Positions 50,601 through 59,882 of a stretch of 64,000 nucleotides of DNA are shown here, piece after piece. The position numbers and the translations under genes were made by a program. Source of the DNA: Lewinella sp. LCG006. Lineage in GTDB: Bacteria; Bacteroidota; Bacteroidia; Chitinophagales; Saprospiraceae. The stretch is from contig NZ_CP160680.1 in the NCBI RefSeq assembly GCF_040784935.1, positions 6,925,802 to 6,989,801 of the forward strand, written 5' to 3'. The notes under the pieces were generated by a model. The model did not search any database. It was not told the origin of the DNA and saw only the letters and a program-made list of their open reading frames with translations. Position 1 is the stretch's first letter, and every line of letters starts with the position of its first letter.

Positions 50601-53600
50601 TCACTCTTCCTGAAGGAAGCATGGATAGTTCCTCCCTGACAAAGTACATTTCCCTGCCTTCACAGAAGCGGAAGCGGTAAATGGTATTGGGGTAAGTCAG
50701 CGTAGCCGGATCAAAACTGCCAAAACCTGCTTCGAGTTGATCTAATATTACCGTTTGCTGTTCGGTTTCTGCGGGTGAACAGATTGGCCCCTCGCATTCG
50801 GCTACTTGTCCACAACTTTCATAACCAAGAAGGCTCAATAGTTGATCATTGGCACGGGCTTCCAGCAGCTGGGTAATCGTAAGGTTCGTATTTTCGTTTG
50901 CCGTGGTTTTGGCATTTACAAGCGTCCCTATGGATGGGATAAATAGGTGTTGCAACAATGTGTAGTTACTACTGGCAATCAGCGGAATCTCACTGGCCAG
51001 GACATAGTACTCCTGTCCATCGCAAAAGCGCAAGCGGAACATCTCCAACGGGAAGGTACTCCCGGTAGGCAATGAGGTCGTATTAGCAATAGCGTCATAC
51101 AAGAAGCTCAGATTAGGTCCGCCATTTAAGGCATCTGCCAGAGAGCAATCAGGTAAACTTGGATCACAAGGCAAATCTTCATAGCATGGAGCATACCCCT
51201 CCAAACGAATCTCAGCGTTCGTTTCAGCCAGATAGGAACTGACCAGTTGAGTTCCAGTAATGGTGTATGCTTCTCCGCCATTCACACTCACTATAAATTC
51301 TTCCTGCAGTGCTCCGATTTCAAAAGTTTGTAAAATCATGCCAAAGCCGGGGAAACTTGCCAGTTGTTGTTCCAGGAGATAGACTTCGACGCCATTGCAC
51401 ATCCGCATCCGGTGAAGTTTATCTGGAAATACCAAATTGGAAATATTACCAGCCAGCGCATCGTGAAGGTTATTCAGATGCAAAAGTTGATTGTTGGATG
51501 TCTCCTCGGAGCAGGTATAGACTTCACCTGGACAGAAAACAGCACAAGCCTGGTAATTATTCACATTGAGGGTCTCCGCGTTCTCCCGGACAAAGAAAAA
51601 CTGCTCCAATAGCATTGCTTCCACAGGGTTGTCATTCAGTGCCACTCCGAGAACGGCGTTGGGCTCTGTAAGTACAATTTGCTGTAGGATATTGTAAGGC
51701 CCATCCACCAGTTTCAATTCTTCAAAAAGCAAGTACCGGTCTTTTCCATCACAAAACTGTACCCTTACCAGTAAATTGGGGTAAACAATGGCATTTGGAT
51801 CATAGACATAAGGTATGGCTGCTAATTGAGCGGATTGCTGTTGCTGTGTTTCAGGAGAGCATTCCGGTTTTTTAGGACGGCAGAGGCTTTCTCCACATTT
51901 GTCTGCTGCAATTTTGGCAACCCTTTCATTTCCATGGATGTACCAGGAAAGCCCCTGATCAGAATTAAAGATGGCCAATTCTTTGCCCGCTGCATCCCGA
52001 AGATAATATTCTTTATCCTGGCCACTTTTGGCAATTCGCATATCATTTACATCATAAAGGTAGGCACTAGACCCTACCCCTGTAGGATAAACCCCACGCA
52101 CATAGTCAATACCAGCCATACCTCGCTTTTCGTCGGAGGTCATACATCCTATACCGTTGTAACCATAAGCGTACTCTTGTTCAATTCCGTCAAGCCCGGT
52201 GTATCTAAGACGCCCCAGCTTATTGGTTCCATTGACCAAATCATAAATAAGGTTTTCAAACCCGATCTTCTTAAGATCGTGATCAAGTATACCACGACTC
52301 ATTTTGGTGAGGTTACCAACGCGATCGTACTGATAGGTCACATCTCCAAAGTCATCAAAATCACCAGTATACAGATGAGCATCAATCAAGTCAAAGCCAA
52401 CAGAGGCATCAGCACTCGTTAGCCTGTTCATGCCGTCATACTGGTATTGGTATGCAGTATTACCGGAAAATATCAGAGGTACGCCCTCAAAACGATCCAG
52501 CTCGTATTCAAATGTTACCGCATCGATATTGCCATTGTAGTTATCACCATCGTACACTAAATTTTCCACGAATAGATCACTGACAACTGACTTCATACGT
52601 TGTCGCGTATCGTAGTCATAAACCACCACATCTACATTCTCCTCCGTACACCCTACTCCAAACTCATAATCATGTAATGCTTTTTTGGAGACACTAAGAT
52701 AAGAGGGGTGATAAGTATAGCTGGCAATAGCTGCATTGAACACCCCAAGAGAAGGATAATCAATGCCTACATTCCTGATTCTATTCCGTCCATCATATTT
52801 ATACAAATAATTAAAATCTATATTCCCGTCACAATTAAGATTGACCTGTTGTTCATAATAACTTCCTTGCAAGTTGTACTTGGGATAGGATAGTTGATAT
52901 TTCAAATCACTGCTAAAACCAAGGTAACGAACCACTTCCCAACCTAGAAATCCGTCTTCATTGTAAGTTAGTAGCCGCGACTCTATGGGATCCTCTCCAT
53001 CGTAACTGATCGTTTGGGCGACTTTGCCATTTAGGCCTCCCATCTCGCCAATATAGCTTTCGAGACCTTCATTCAGGACTGGATCATTTGCTGCTTCATT
53101 ATAATACCACTCTTTTTCTGGATCACTGGTGGCTAATAAATTAATATAATCAGCCATTACTACCAAATCATGGTTTTCCGTTGACATCGTAGCGGTAGGT
53201 TCGACCCAAGGTAGCCCTTGGCCTGATTCGTCTTCAATGCCTCCCGCATTTACTTGTTGGGTCATTCGACCAAATTCATCATATCCCCACATTTGGCCAT
53301 GCTCAGAGGTCTCTAATGCAATCATTTGGCCAGAAGGATTATAATAATAACGAGTTTCACCTTCATCTACCGTTTTCTTAAGCCGCAATAATCCAAGATA
53401 ATTATAAAAATATTCAGTCTCTTGCTGTTCAGCATTAATCGTACGGCTCACATTACCAAACTCATCATACGTGTAAATTACGCCGCCAATCCCTCCACCC
53501 AGGGTAGCTATTTTCTGGCCGACTCCATTGGTGTATTCAATTACAACCTTACCGTCTTCGTCGGTAATTTTTGTTCTCAATAAATTTCCTCCTCCAGTGG

Positions 53601-56600
53601 GTGGAGTCCCGAAGTCATCTGCACTTCCTCCATTCTCGATGTGATCTAAAATAATATCCTCACCAGTAGCAATACAATATTCATAGATAACATTTGGATC
53701 TGATGTTAGACATAAATCATTTTTAGCCGCTACCAATGGTCGATTGCGTGGTGCCACATCTAATTTATAATTCATACCGTCACATAGATCAGTTAGGCCT
53801 GTGTCAGCATCAAAGAAATCCGGCAAGCTACCCGTAGGAGGGCCTGCTAAAAAGACCCTTCCGTAAATGTCAAAATAGTTATCTGTAACAAGCGGATTGC
53901 TTCCTCCCCCATCAGAGGTAGTATAAACATTACGTCCTAAAGGATCTATATACTGTGTATTGGTGGTACCCTCCTCGCTTTCTGTAAAATCCGTAACAGC
54001 CACAAAATTCTTTAACGCTCTTTGAGTAAAAGTATAGTTATGGTTATTAGGCCAATTGTTATAGTCGATACTTTGGATAAGGTCGCCATTTCTTTTTTTA
54101 CGAATTAAACGGTTAAAACCATCATAGTCAAAATCCAGTCTTATCCCATTAGGGTCTGTTATTTGTCTCACTTGTCGGCTAGGGTGATACTCGTAAGCAG
54201 TGGTGAGGGGAAACCGCTCTGGTGGCAGTTCTGCTCCTACCGTAATAGATTTTGGCAGCCCAGGGTAGGAACTGATATTTTGCGACTGTCTGTAAATCTG
54301 ACCAGCAAAACAGTAGTCATATTCTACGGTAGTAATGGTTCCATAATTTACTCTCGTCTTCAGCCCTTTTTCGTCTTCTTCCATCACTACCTGGCCTAAA
54401 TTATTACGCGAGAGAATAGTGTGGGTTTTTAATACCGGGCAAGCAAAATCGACAATTGAGAAATCATCTGGATCAGGAAAAGTTGCCAGGGTTGAACTAG
54501 AGGACGCAGCTGCCGTCTGTATATAGGTTTCTTTTAAATAGATATTTCCCTGTATAAAATTGACGAGATAAGCCTCTACGTCACCAGGATCGACTCCTCC
54601 TCCGTCATCAAATCCATCGCTAGCCGAGTTTTGTGTAATACCAGAAGAAGTTGGTGTCTCATCAATTACTGTACAAGGGCAATAAAGGTTAGATCCTGGC
54701 AACTGGCAAAAATCCTGATTATTAGGAGGCGAAGTGGTACAAGTTAAATATGGGTTACCGCCTATAGTACCGTCATTTTCACAGCTTCCATCACCGAAAA
54801 GACCATCCAAGGTATAAATTTTAGAAGAAATTGCGGTAGGTTCCCAATCATCTTCATATACGTAAAAGGTAGAATGGATATTGCTACCTCCCCCAGAACC
54901 TGTACGAGTTACTCGTTTCTCGTAAACAAGATCGCGGCGTTTTTTTACATCAAATATCTGGCGTAACATTCCTCGCTTAGGTTTCTTGGTGTCAGCATCC
55001 TGATATTGTGGATGATTAATCAAATCATAGATATAGAAATACTCTTCTGTATGCCCCCAGCTAGGTACAGAAGGTGAAGTTTGTTCTACTTTATACAATT
55101 GCCAAGAAGGTTCCCACTCCAACTGATTATCCTGGTTAGCCGTAATACCCATTTTGTCAAATCCCTCAGTAGTAACTTGCCCGCGGTAATCGGCATCATA
55201 GTATTCATAATTGGTAATATTCGTAAAACCACCATCGGCAAGGTCACAAGACCTGTCAAAAGAGGTGCTTGTCTCTGTTGTCTTTTTTATAAAGTAGCTG
55301 TAAAGGGAAGAGGGGTCTATTCCAATAACATACTCAAAGAATTTCCTCTGCCCCAAATAGAAATAAGGTGTTTCAAATTCTCCTCCATCGTTACCACTAA
55401 TATTAGGAGGTAAAGCAGTATCATCATAGAAAATAGCATTAGAACAGTTAGGTCTAAGACTCAGGTATTCATTGTAACAAATAAACAGCTCATTACATGC
55501 TGAATATTCATCAGAATCAGGGTCATAAAAAGCGATATTTTCAAGACATTCATTCAACATTGGTCCTAAAGGATCATTCGCCGGACGTTCAAATAGAAGC
55601 GTATAGCAGGTACTTGATAGATCCTGAAGATAGTCATCATAACCTGGTTCACATTGAGGGCTTGGATCTCCAGCTATGCTTTTAAATAGATTAATAATCT
55701 GCTCATAATACTGAGTATACCCATTCGATCCATCCGGTTGATTTTGCTGGTAGATGCTTGATGGTAAATCAGGCCGGTTCGAGATTTCCGCATAATCGTA
55801 GTAAGCATATATGTGGTTAAGAGGATCTTCGTAAAACCGGGGAGCTATCCTCAGTTGAACAGGTTCAAAAGCCACACACGAATCATAGTCGATAATGGTT
55901 TCACTCAATAAATTTCCATCATTATCGTACGATCTTGTTTCTTTAAGTTTACCCCATAGTAGCCAATTTGTAGAATGGACATAATCTGTTTTTAGCGTTG
56001 CTGAATTAGGACCGCTGACGGAAGCTCTGCCAAACCCTAATTGGCGGTTCCTGTTTGGATTTGACTGACGTAAATTGGGGATTAGCGGCACCCGGTCATT
56101 CACGGCAGCAGCATCACTGAAACTGTACTTCCACGTTGCTATTTCTCCTCCTTTTTGGTGAACCATTTTATCTTTTACGATCATATTGACCTGAAAGGCA
56201 TACCCGGGAGCCTTATAAGTGCCTCCGCTTAAAGGCACAGGTGTATTATAAAAAGTCGGAGGAACATAGGCAAGACCCTGTGTTCCCAGGTATTTTGGAA
56301 TAGCGTACGAACTACCAGAATCGTTATCTACGCTTTGATAGTGTACTTCGGTAATTTGTCCTAAAGGGTTAACTATCTGACTAAGTACCTTAAAATAATT
56401 ACTTTGTTTCAGGTCACCTTGTGTAAAGAAATAGTTACTAAAAACATCATTCAGTTTTACCAGATGGCTCATGTTTTCATACTCAAAATGAGTAGTAGGA
56501 TAGGTCGTCTCGTCTTCGCCACCAATAAGCAAAGTAGGGGAAACTATGATCTTATCTAAACGCACTATATTCCGGAAGTAGCCTGTACTCTCATTAACAG

Positions 56601-58860
56601 GCAAACCATTTTGAATTATTGTATTGGTGATCGCAACAGTGTCAATATTATATCGCAAATTAAGACTGGCAACTGTTTCCCAGCCAGCGGATTGATTGTC
56701 AGGGTCAAAGCTGGTAATTTCAGTACCGATAAAATTTTGCTTGGTAACTCCTGTAAGCATGAGTGGCACCTTACTGTATCGCCATACTTCTATGCTTGAT
56801 AGGGAATAATCTTCATCAGCCAAGGTTGGCTGTGAGGGATAATTATAATGAGGAAAGGTAGTATTCCACCAAAAATGAGGAGCAGACTGTTCGGGACACA
56901 TTTTCAAACGCAGACGATCACTGATTTCATAAAAATCCAGCATATTATGCCAGGGTAGCCCAATTCCGAAATTGTTACTAATCCTATCCGTAGGAAAAAG
57001 ACCTATCTGAGGTTCAATCACAGATATGCCTGAATCCTCTCCATTGTGTTGGCCAGGAAGTCCATATAATGCAATAGACAAATCATCATCACTTAGCCCT
57101 ATACCCCAATTAAAATAAGACTTAGTAGGAAAAGGAGCCTCTAGTCCACTCACCCAAACGTCAAGGGGGGTAGCTGCATAATTATTGTCAGAATTTGCAG
57201 GACCAATTTGGATACTAAAGCCTGCATAATCTATGGGGTTATTAGGTAGTACAAAAAATTCAGAAATTTGAGCATTAACCCCATCGGAAACATGCCACTT
57301 GACAGCCTTGTCAAACGTAGAATGAATAGCATGACCTCTCGTATCTGCGTATTTACAAGCAGGTAGCCATATACCTTGATTACCAGTTGGCATATCATGT
57401 AGGATAGAGAAATCGCCACTTGAAATATTCAGATCAAACAATGCTGCTTGATTTCCTCCTGAGATGCTAGCTTTTACTTCATATATTTCACCGGGAGGCA
57501 TTTCCAGGTTATTTACTAAATTACCACTTCCTCTTCCTGAGTTAAAAGGGCTTAGACGAGGTGATTCCAGAAAAGAATGATCAATCAAACCATTTTGAGC
57601 GTTTTCAACATAATAAGCACCTTGTGGAGCAGAAGCACTCTGTCCACAATTATCCGTTTGACCACCAACCCACAAATAAGGGTTCTGACCAGAAATATTA
57701 TAATTAGCATTAACACTTTTGATATGCCTATATCTATACCAATCAGTAAAATCACTTCCTTGATTGTTATAAACCATTTTTTTCGAGTACAGGTCATCTA
57801 CTCTGGTTACAGCAGGGTCATTGGGATCTAATAATCCATTACTTCCTATCAAGTCTATAACGGAATAGTCTAGTAGTAAACGCTCGTAGGAAGATTGTAT
57901 ATAAGATAGATGTACATCACGATACACTTTTGGTAATTCATGAGGATTAATATCTACATCATCAATAAAATCTCGAGCGTCTCTATGGATATCTTGCTTA
58001 TAGCGTTTGAAAAAGTCAATCTCTTCTCCGTAGAGATTGTAAGAAAAATTGATTGAGCCAATTAAATCGGGGTGCCAAATCCTGGTACAATACCAACTCA
58101 AATATTCTGTTTTGGGCATGACGAGACTACTAGTTCCGGCATAGCCCGCATTGTAATCTGGTGAACAGTTAGCGTCTTGAGGATGAACACGTTGATTTGA
58201 AGCCTCACGATGAGCTTTAACCAGTGGAGAAAACTCATACCTGGTCCCATCATCCAGAATAACTTGCCAGTTTTTCCCGTCAAAAATTGCCTCAATGTAT
58301 TTTTCAAATTTATTTAGAACGAAAATGTGTCCTTGATTAGTCGTTCTCTTCAATACCATTCGTCCACCTCCTACTCCAGGTATATTCATCATGGGTTCAA
58401 ACCAATAAAGATCGCCTTCTTTTTGGGCCTCATCGGAAAAATAAACAGGGCGACGACCACCTCCCATATTCCTTCTTGCCTGAGCACTATATTTATTATA
58501 ATCTTCTGTACTCACACTGATAGTTGGAACATTTAAGCTCCACCCTTCCCCATAAGGTACACCAGATAAGGCGGGTACGTTATCCCCAGTAGCAAAAGTA
58601 GAATTATAAGACATCGACAAAGAAAAGCTCATTCCTGACAAGGTTGAAACTGATCCCAAATCATAAGATGCATTGAATGTACCAGTGAACATATTTACAT
58701 CACCAGACACTCCGCCGGAGATAATCGAACCGGCCTGTGCTTCTTTGGGTGACATTTGGCCTGTCGAAGTCCCTCCAATCATTTGAGCAGAAAGGTGAAA
58801 AGGAAAGAAAGTAGCCGAAGTTAAAACTACAAGAATCAGAAAGAGCATTTTTTTCGACAT
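47605..58860 (-). CDS. Giant RHS/YD-repeat protein with zincin toxin tip
   Basis: 3751 aa from the ATG at 58860 (MSKKMLFLILVVL), giving a clean signal peptide ending LSAQ; an upstream frame extension to 58896 is less likely. The order is: a SpvB/TcdB-like N-terminal half, then YD repeats (for example DFDYDGFNRLIRKKRNGD; YQYDRVGNLTKM). An unusual block follows (about 2330-3370) with six copies of a Cys module (FCDGKDRYLLFEEL type). The RHS core (YRGARFYDSDLGRFLSVDP, about 3480) is followed by a C-terminal domain with the zincin motif HELGH (about 3648). It is a polymorphic-toxin cage with a metalloprotease-like tip, neutralised by the next gene. Export must be Sec-dependent; no T9SS signal is seen. 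Confidence 0.85.
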   Translation of the reverse strand: MSKKMLFLILVVLTSATFFPFHLSAQMIGGTSTGQMSPKEAQAGSIISGGVSGDVNMFTGTFNASYDLGSVSTLSGMSFSLSMSYNSTFATGDNVPALSGVPYGEGWSLNVPTISVSTEDYNKYSAQARRNMGGGRRPVYFSDEAQKEGDLYWFEPMMNIPGVGGGRMVLKRTTNQGHIFVLNKFEKYIEAIFDGKNWQVILDDGTRYEFSPLVKAHREASNQRVHPQDANCSPDYNAGYAGTSSLVMPKTEYLSWYCTRIWHPDLIGSINFSYNLYGEEIDFFKRYKQDIHRDARDFIDDVDINPHELPKVYRDVHLSYIQSSYERLLLDYSVIDLIGSNGLLDPNDPAVTRVDDLYSKKMVYNNQGSDFTDWYRYRHIKSVNANYNISGQNPYLWVGGQTDNCGQSASAPQGAYYVENAQNGLIDHSFLESPRLSPFNSGRGSGNLVNNLEMPPGEIYEVKASISGGNQAALFDLNISSGDFSILHDMPTGNQGIWLPACKYADTRGHAIHSTFDKAVKWHVSDGVNAQISEFFVLPNNPIDYAGFSIQIGPANSDNNYAATPLDVWVSGLEAPFPTKSYFNWGIGLSDDDLSIALYGLPGQHNGEDSGISVIEPQIGLFPTDRISNNFGIGLPWHNMLDFYEISDRLRLKMCPEQSAPHFWWNTTFPHYNYPSQPTLADEDYSLSSIEVWRYSKVPLMLTGVTKQNFIGTEITSFDPDNQSAGWETVASLNLRYNIDTVAITNTIIQNGLPVNESTGYFRNIVRLDKIIVSPTLLIGGEDETTYPTTHFEYENMSHLVKLNDVFSNYFFTQGDLKQSNYFKVLSQIVNPLGQITEVHYQSVDNDSGSSYAIPKYLGTQGLAYVPPTFYNTPVPLSGGTYKAPGYAFQVNMIVKDKMVHQKGGEIATWKYSFSDAAAVNDRVPLIPNLRQSNPNRNRQLGFGRASVSGPNSATLKTDYVHSTNWLLWGKLKETRSYDNDGNLLSETIIDYDSCVAFEPVQLRIAPRFYEDPLNHIYAYYDYAEISNRPDLPSSIYQQNQPDGSNGYTQYYEQIINLFKSIAGDPSPQCEPGYDDYLQDLSSTCYTLLFERPANDPLGPMLNECLENIAFYDPDSDEYSACNELFICYNEYLSLRPNCSNAIFYDDTALPPNISGNDGGEFETPYFYLGQRKFFEYVIGIDPSSLYSYFIKKTTETSTSFDRSCDLADGGFTNITNYEYYDADYRGQVTTEGFDKMGITANQDNQLEWEPSWQLYKVEQTSPSVPSWGHTEEYFYIYDLINHPQYQDADTKKPKRGMLRQIFDVKKRRDLVYEKRVTRTGSGGGSNIHSTFYVYEDDWEPTAISSKIYTLDGLFGDGSCENDGTIGGNPYLTCTTSPPNNQDFCQLPGSNLYCPCTVIDETPTSSGITQNSASDGFDDGGGVDPGDVEAYLVNFIQGNIYLKETYIQTAAASSSSTLATFPDPDDFSIVDFACPVLKTHTILSRNNLGQVVMEEDEKGLKTRVNYGTITTVEYDYCFAGQIYRQSQNISSYPGLPKSITVGAELPPERFPLTTAYEYHPSRQVRQITDPNGIRLDFDYDGFNRLIRKKRNGDLIQSIDYNNWPNNHNYTFTQRALKNFVAVTDFTESEEGTTNTQYIDPLGRNVYTTSDGGGSNPLVTDNYFDIYGRVFLAGPPTGSLPDFFDADTGLTDLCDGMNYKLDVAPRNRPLVAAKNDLCLTSDPNVIYEYCIATGEDIILDHIENGGSADDFGTPPTGGGNLLRTKITDEDGKVVIEYTNGVGQKIATLGGGIGGVIYTYDEFGNVSRTINAEQQETEYFYNYLGLLRLKKTVDEGETRYYYNPSGQMIALETSEHGQMWGYDEFGRMTQQVNAGGIEDESGQGLPWVEPTATMSTENHDLVVMADYINLLATSDPEKEWYYNEAANDPVLNEGLESYIGEMGGLNGKVAQTISYDGEDPIESRLLTYNEDGFLGWEVVRYLGFSSDLKYQLSYPKYNLQGSYYEQQVNLNCDGNIDFNYLYKYDGRNRIRNVGIDYPSLGVFNAAIASYTYHPSYLSVSKKALHDYEFGVGCTEENVDVVVYDYDTRQRMKSVVSDLFVENLVYDGDNYNGNIDAVTFEYELDRFEGVPLIFSGNTAYQYQYDGMNRLTSADASVGFDLIDAHLYTGDFDDFGDVTYQYDRVGNLTKMSRGILDHDLKKIGFENLIYDLVNGTNKLGRLRYTGLDGIEQEYAYGYNGIGCMTSDEKRGMAGIDYVRGVYPTGVGSSAYLYDVNDMRIAKSGQDKEYYLRDAAGKELAIFNSDQGLSWYIHGNERVAKIAADKCGESLCRPKKPECSPETQQQQSAQLAAIPYVYDPNAIVYPNLLVRVQFCDGKDRYLLFEELKLVDGPYNILQQIVLTEPNAVLGVALNDNPVEAMLLEQFFFVRENAETLNVNNYQACAVFCPGEVYTCSEETSNNQLLHLNNLHDALAGNISNLVFPDKLHRMRMCNGVEVYLLEQQLASFPGFGMILQTFEIGALQEEFIVSVNGGEAYTITGTQLVSSYLAETNAEIRLEGYAPCYEDLPCDPSLPDCSLADALNGGPNLSFLYDAIANTTSLPTGSTFPLEMFRLRFCDGQEYYVLASEIPLIASSNYTLLQHLFIPSIGTLVNAKTTANENTNLTITQLLEARANDQLLSLLGYESCGQVAECEGPICSPAETEQQTVILDQLEAGFGSFDPATLTYPNTIYRFRFCEGREMYFVREELSMLPSGRVMQQEIEVNSPTDIIDLVNIQGQTDPGTLSDFINMRGANQLYTIGSFVPCRYRQQRCRTPEAGECGPAEIADQLVILDQIKNTNVFANQLSYPLELKRVALCNGREVYLLEEEIALMPHTIAVLETVPVNAAFTPEFQLWVYDGGIEEQKNFAYILSQRFNDAHTDFRILGFNCEAVRKDGDTNCEYDIYLTDLSFDAVLNDPTSININATFDWERYCDDNSTQGVQGVVVTNESIKSCVFMEYRFDLANMGSDDLFYIDRLGFSTRNPDGRLVVDLNPATVLSTYPNLAYTADNGIINCDDFISACPDVPDANDFFLSLDENTEPCCTQYMNVLNSTLDHAQGNWADSHGGTTQGSPFFVEFDPVGKILSIKVAIQHYLSDPYINIDHLLPEATGYIKGAPGLKIDASVHKVLSGCNIGVDMNVCDESQYIDLSSLLPDELPLDANDIDEWYSLEEQILCCGGSGLSQSGSGSWCCTNGPLLVGTVSCVDYGWELECDPPEVYHCVDGICEGCPTPTDLTCEPEDIEPTRQALAQVDVALASATAASYTYPTVLYQLFFCGDERRYLFQEELGLVSNLSYEVRQRIIVETPLDEFRVTFTDGSAAISSINQILAYRKEQRLARVDPLPDLGPPPGDDTPNDPGNETELFTTGGEQDLQISYYLYDHLGNTRIVFHTVLDCKGEVEYVAEYVADYYPFGKILREWVACDQERYLTTYHERDIESGYDYRGARFYDSDLGRFLSVDPLANIYPAWSTYAYVLDNPIIFIDPDGREVVLAKKNTEGDEIDWSKVTNELEQLTGLKLSIGANGKLMYSIPDGMLHGSATARKMLIDAISSTDVISVMNDPLDESRVFMNGSTKSRRNTININFDQIKSFVDGTSQDLNPLTYGYGMNFLHELGHTETMGAMLDVNAKKEDFAAANVDNVNKIRKEMSKSTGSDFGRRVDYRSGISLTDPGFQYQIFSHHARRKLNQHRTPERGYVKHKPFTILRAELIKDRQ

Positions 58861-59137
58861 CACACATAGGAATTTACCCACGGTACTGAGCACCATGAAA
58901 TTTAAATAATAGTAATAGCATTTAGCTACAAGTCATAACGACTTGTACAATTTTCAAAACTATAACTCCTCTTTTTATTACGGGAAACTAAAAACAGAGC
59001 GAGGAGCGCATTTGTATCTTAAATCATTACTTGCTTTGGGAACAAGTTACAGTTGTAATATCTGACAACAATTTTATATATATTATTTCAATTATACAAA
59101 CCTTTCTGGCAGTTTTTTAAAATTTATTTCAACTTTC
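58861..59137. other. Intergenic, AT-rich, upstream of the RHS gene
   Basis: 277 bp without a convincing open frame. It must contain the RHS promoter. A TAGTTTTG -7-like element on the minus strand (58962-58955) lies about 95 bp before the ATG but lacks a good -33 partner. Confidence 0.3.
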
Positions 59138-59605
59138 CTATTCTTTTTGGGATGTTTCTATTCGTAACTCGAATTCGCCTTCGTCGTTCCTGGTATTCCG
59201 AAAGGGTTGAAGCTTTACCCTTGCTGACCAGGATCTTTCTTCCAAAAGAGCAATCCATTCATTGATGCTTTGGGTATTCGATGTTTGGGCCCGTACCAGG
59301 ATAAAGGAGGCATAGGTAAGCCTTGTTTCCCGCTCACCTGCCTTCGGCTTTTCCACCGGAAAACACTGTAGCTGCAAGAGTTTTATCGCTGGAGGGATGG
59401 TCTGTGCTATTTCATCGGCAAGGAGCGACAGTTGGGTGGGGCGCAGTGGCTGATCCCCTAATACCCTTTGGCGTTGGCTGAGTTGTGTCTTCAGGCTATC
59501 CATTTTGCTCAGGAGACTTTGGGAGTAATAGAGCTCTCCTTCTACCTGTGCCAGCGAGCGCGCTGTTTGGTTGTAGACAAAAAAGTTAAGCAAAACGGGG
59601 TACAT
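59138..59605 (-). CDS. PilN-like pilus/secretion assembly protein, 5'-truncated
   Basis: A 155-aa frame that begins inside what looks like a membrane helix (VLLNFFVYN). A coiled coil (QVEGELYYSQSLLSKMDSLK) and a ferredoxin-like periplasmic domain (LTYASFILVRAQTSN ... SWSARVKLQPF) follow. This is the PilN/GspL-type plan of type IV pilus or type II secretion assembly proteins, whose N-terminal cytoplasmic peptide and first half of the helix are missing here. The truncation point (59605) coincides with the start of a decayed fragment of the H1-like gene. It is probably a broken gene. Confidence 0.55.
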   Translation of the reverse strand: MYPVLLNFFVYNQTARSLAQVEGELYYSQSLLSKMDSLKTQLSQRQRVLGDQPLRPTQLSLLADEIAQTIPPAIKLLQLQCFPVEKPKAGERETRLTYASFILVRAQTSNTQSINEWIALLEERSWSARVKLQPFRNTRNDEGEFELRIETSQKE

Positions 59606-59608
59606 ATT

Positions 59609-59866
59609 ATAAAGAAGAGATTATCCGCATTGGCATTACGCTACGGCCATTGGTGCAAAAGGTACGGTGATCCCTGCAAGATGCCCAAAATACCAATCGC
59701 AAGGTACTCGAACCGACGCTGGATAATTTGGTGAGGTGGGCAAAGTCGCCTGGGGGGTATGATCTGGCGGGGGTGGATGCTGATCCGGAGAAAAAGGCTA
59801 CTGTGAAAGCTAAACTTAACACCAAAGAGAAGAAGAGGTTTTGGAGTGGATTTTTGCAGACTAAGC
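59609..59866 (+). pseudogene. Decayed copy of the 3' end of the H1-like gene
   Basis: This matches the last ~85 codons of 44850-45914 (KEEIIRIGITLRPLVQKVR, then a TGA, then SLQDAQNTNRKVLEPTLDN...) at roughly 85% nucleotide identity by eye. It has an in-frame stop and an altered end (RFWSGFLQTK). It abuts the truncated PilN-like gene on the left and the T9SS type B gene on the right. It reads as the remnant of a second, related element. Confidence 0.8.
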
Positions 59867-59882
59867 CTCCCACCGCCCTATG

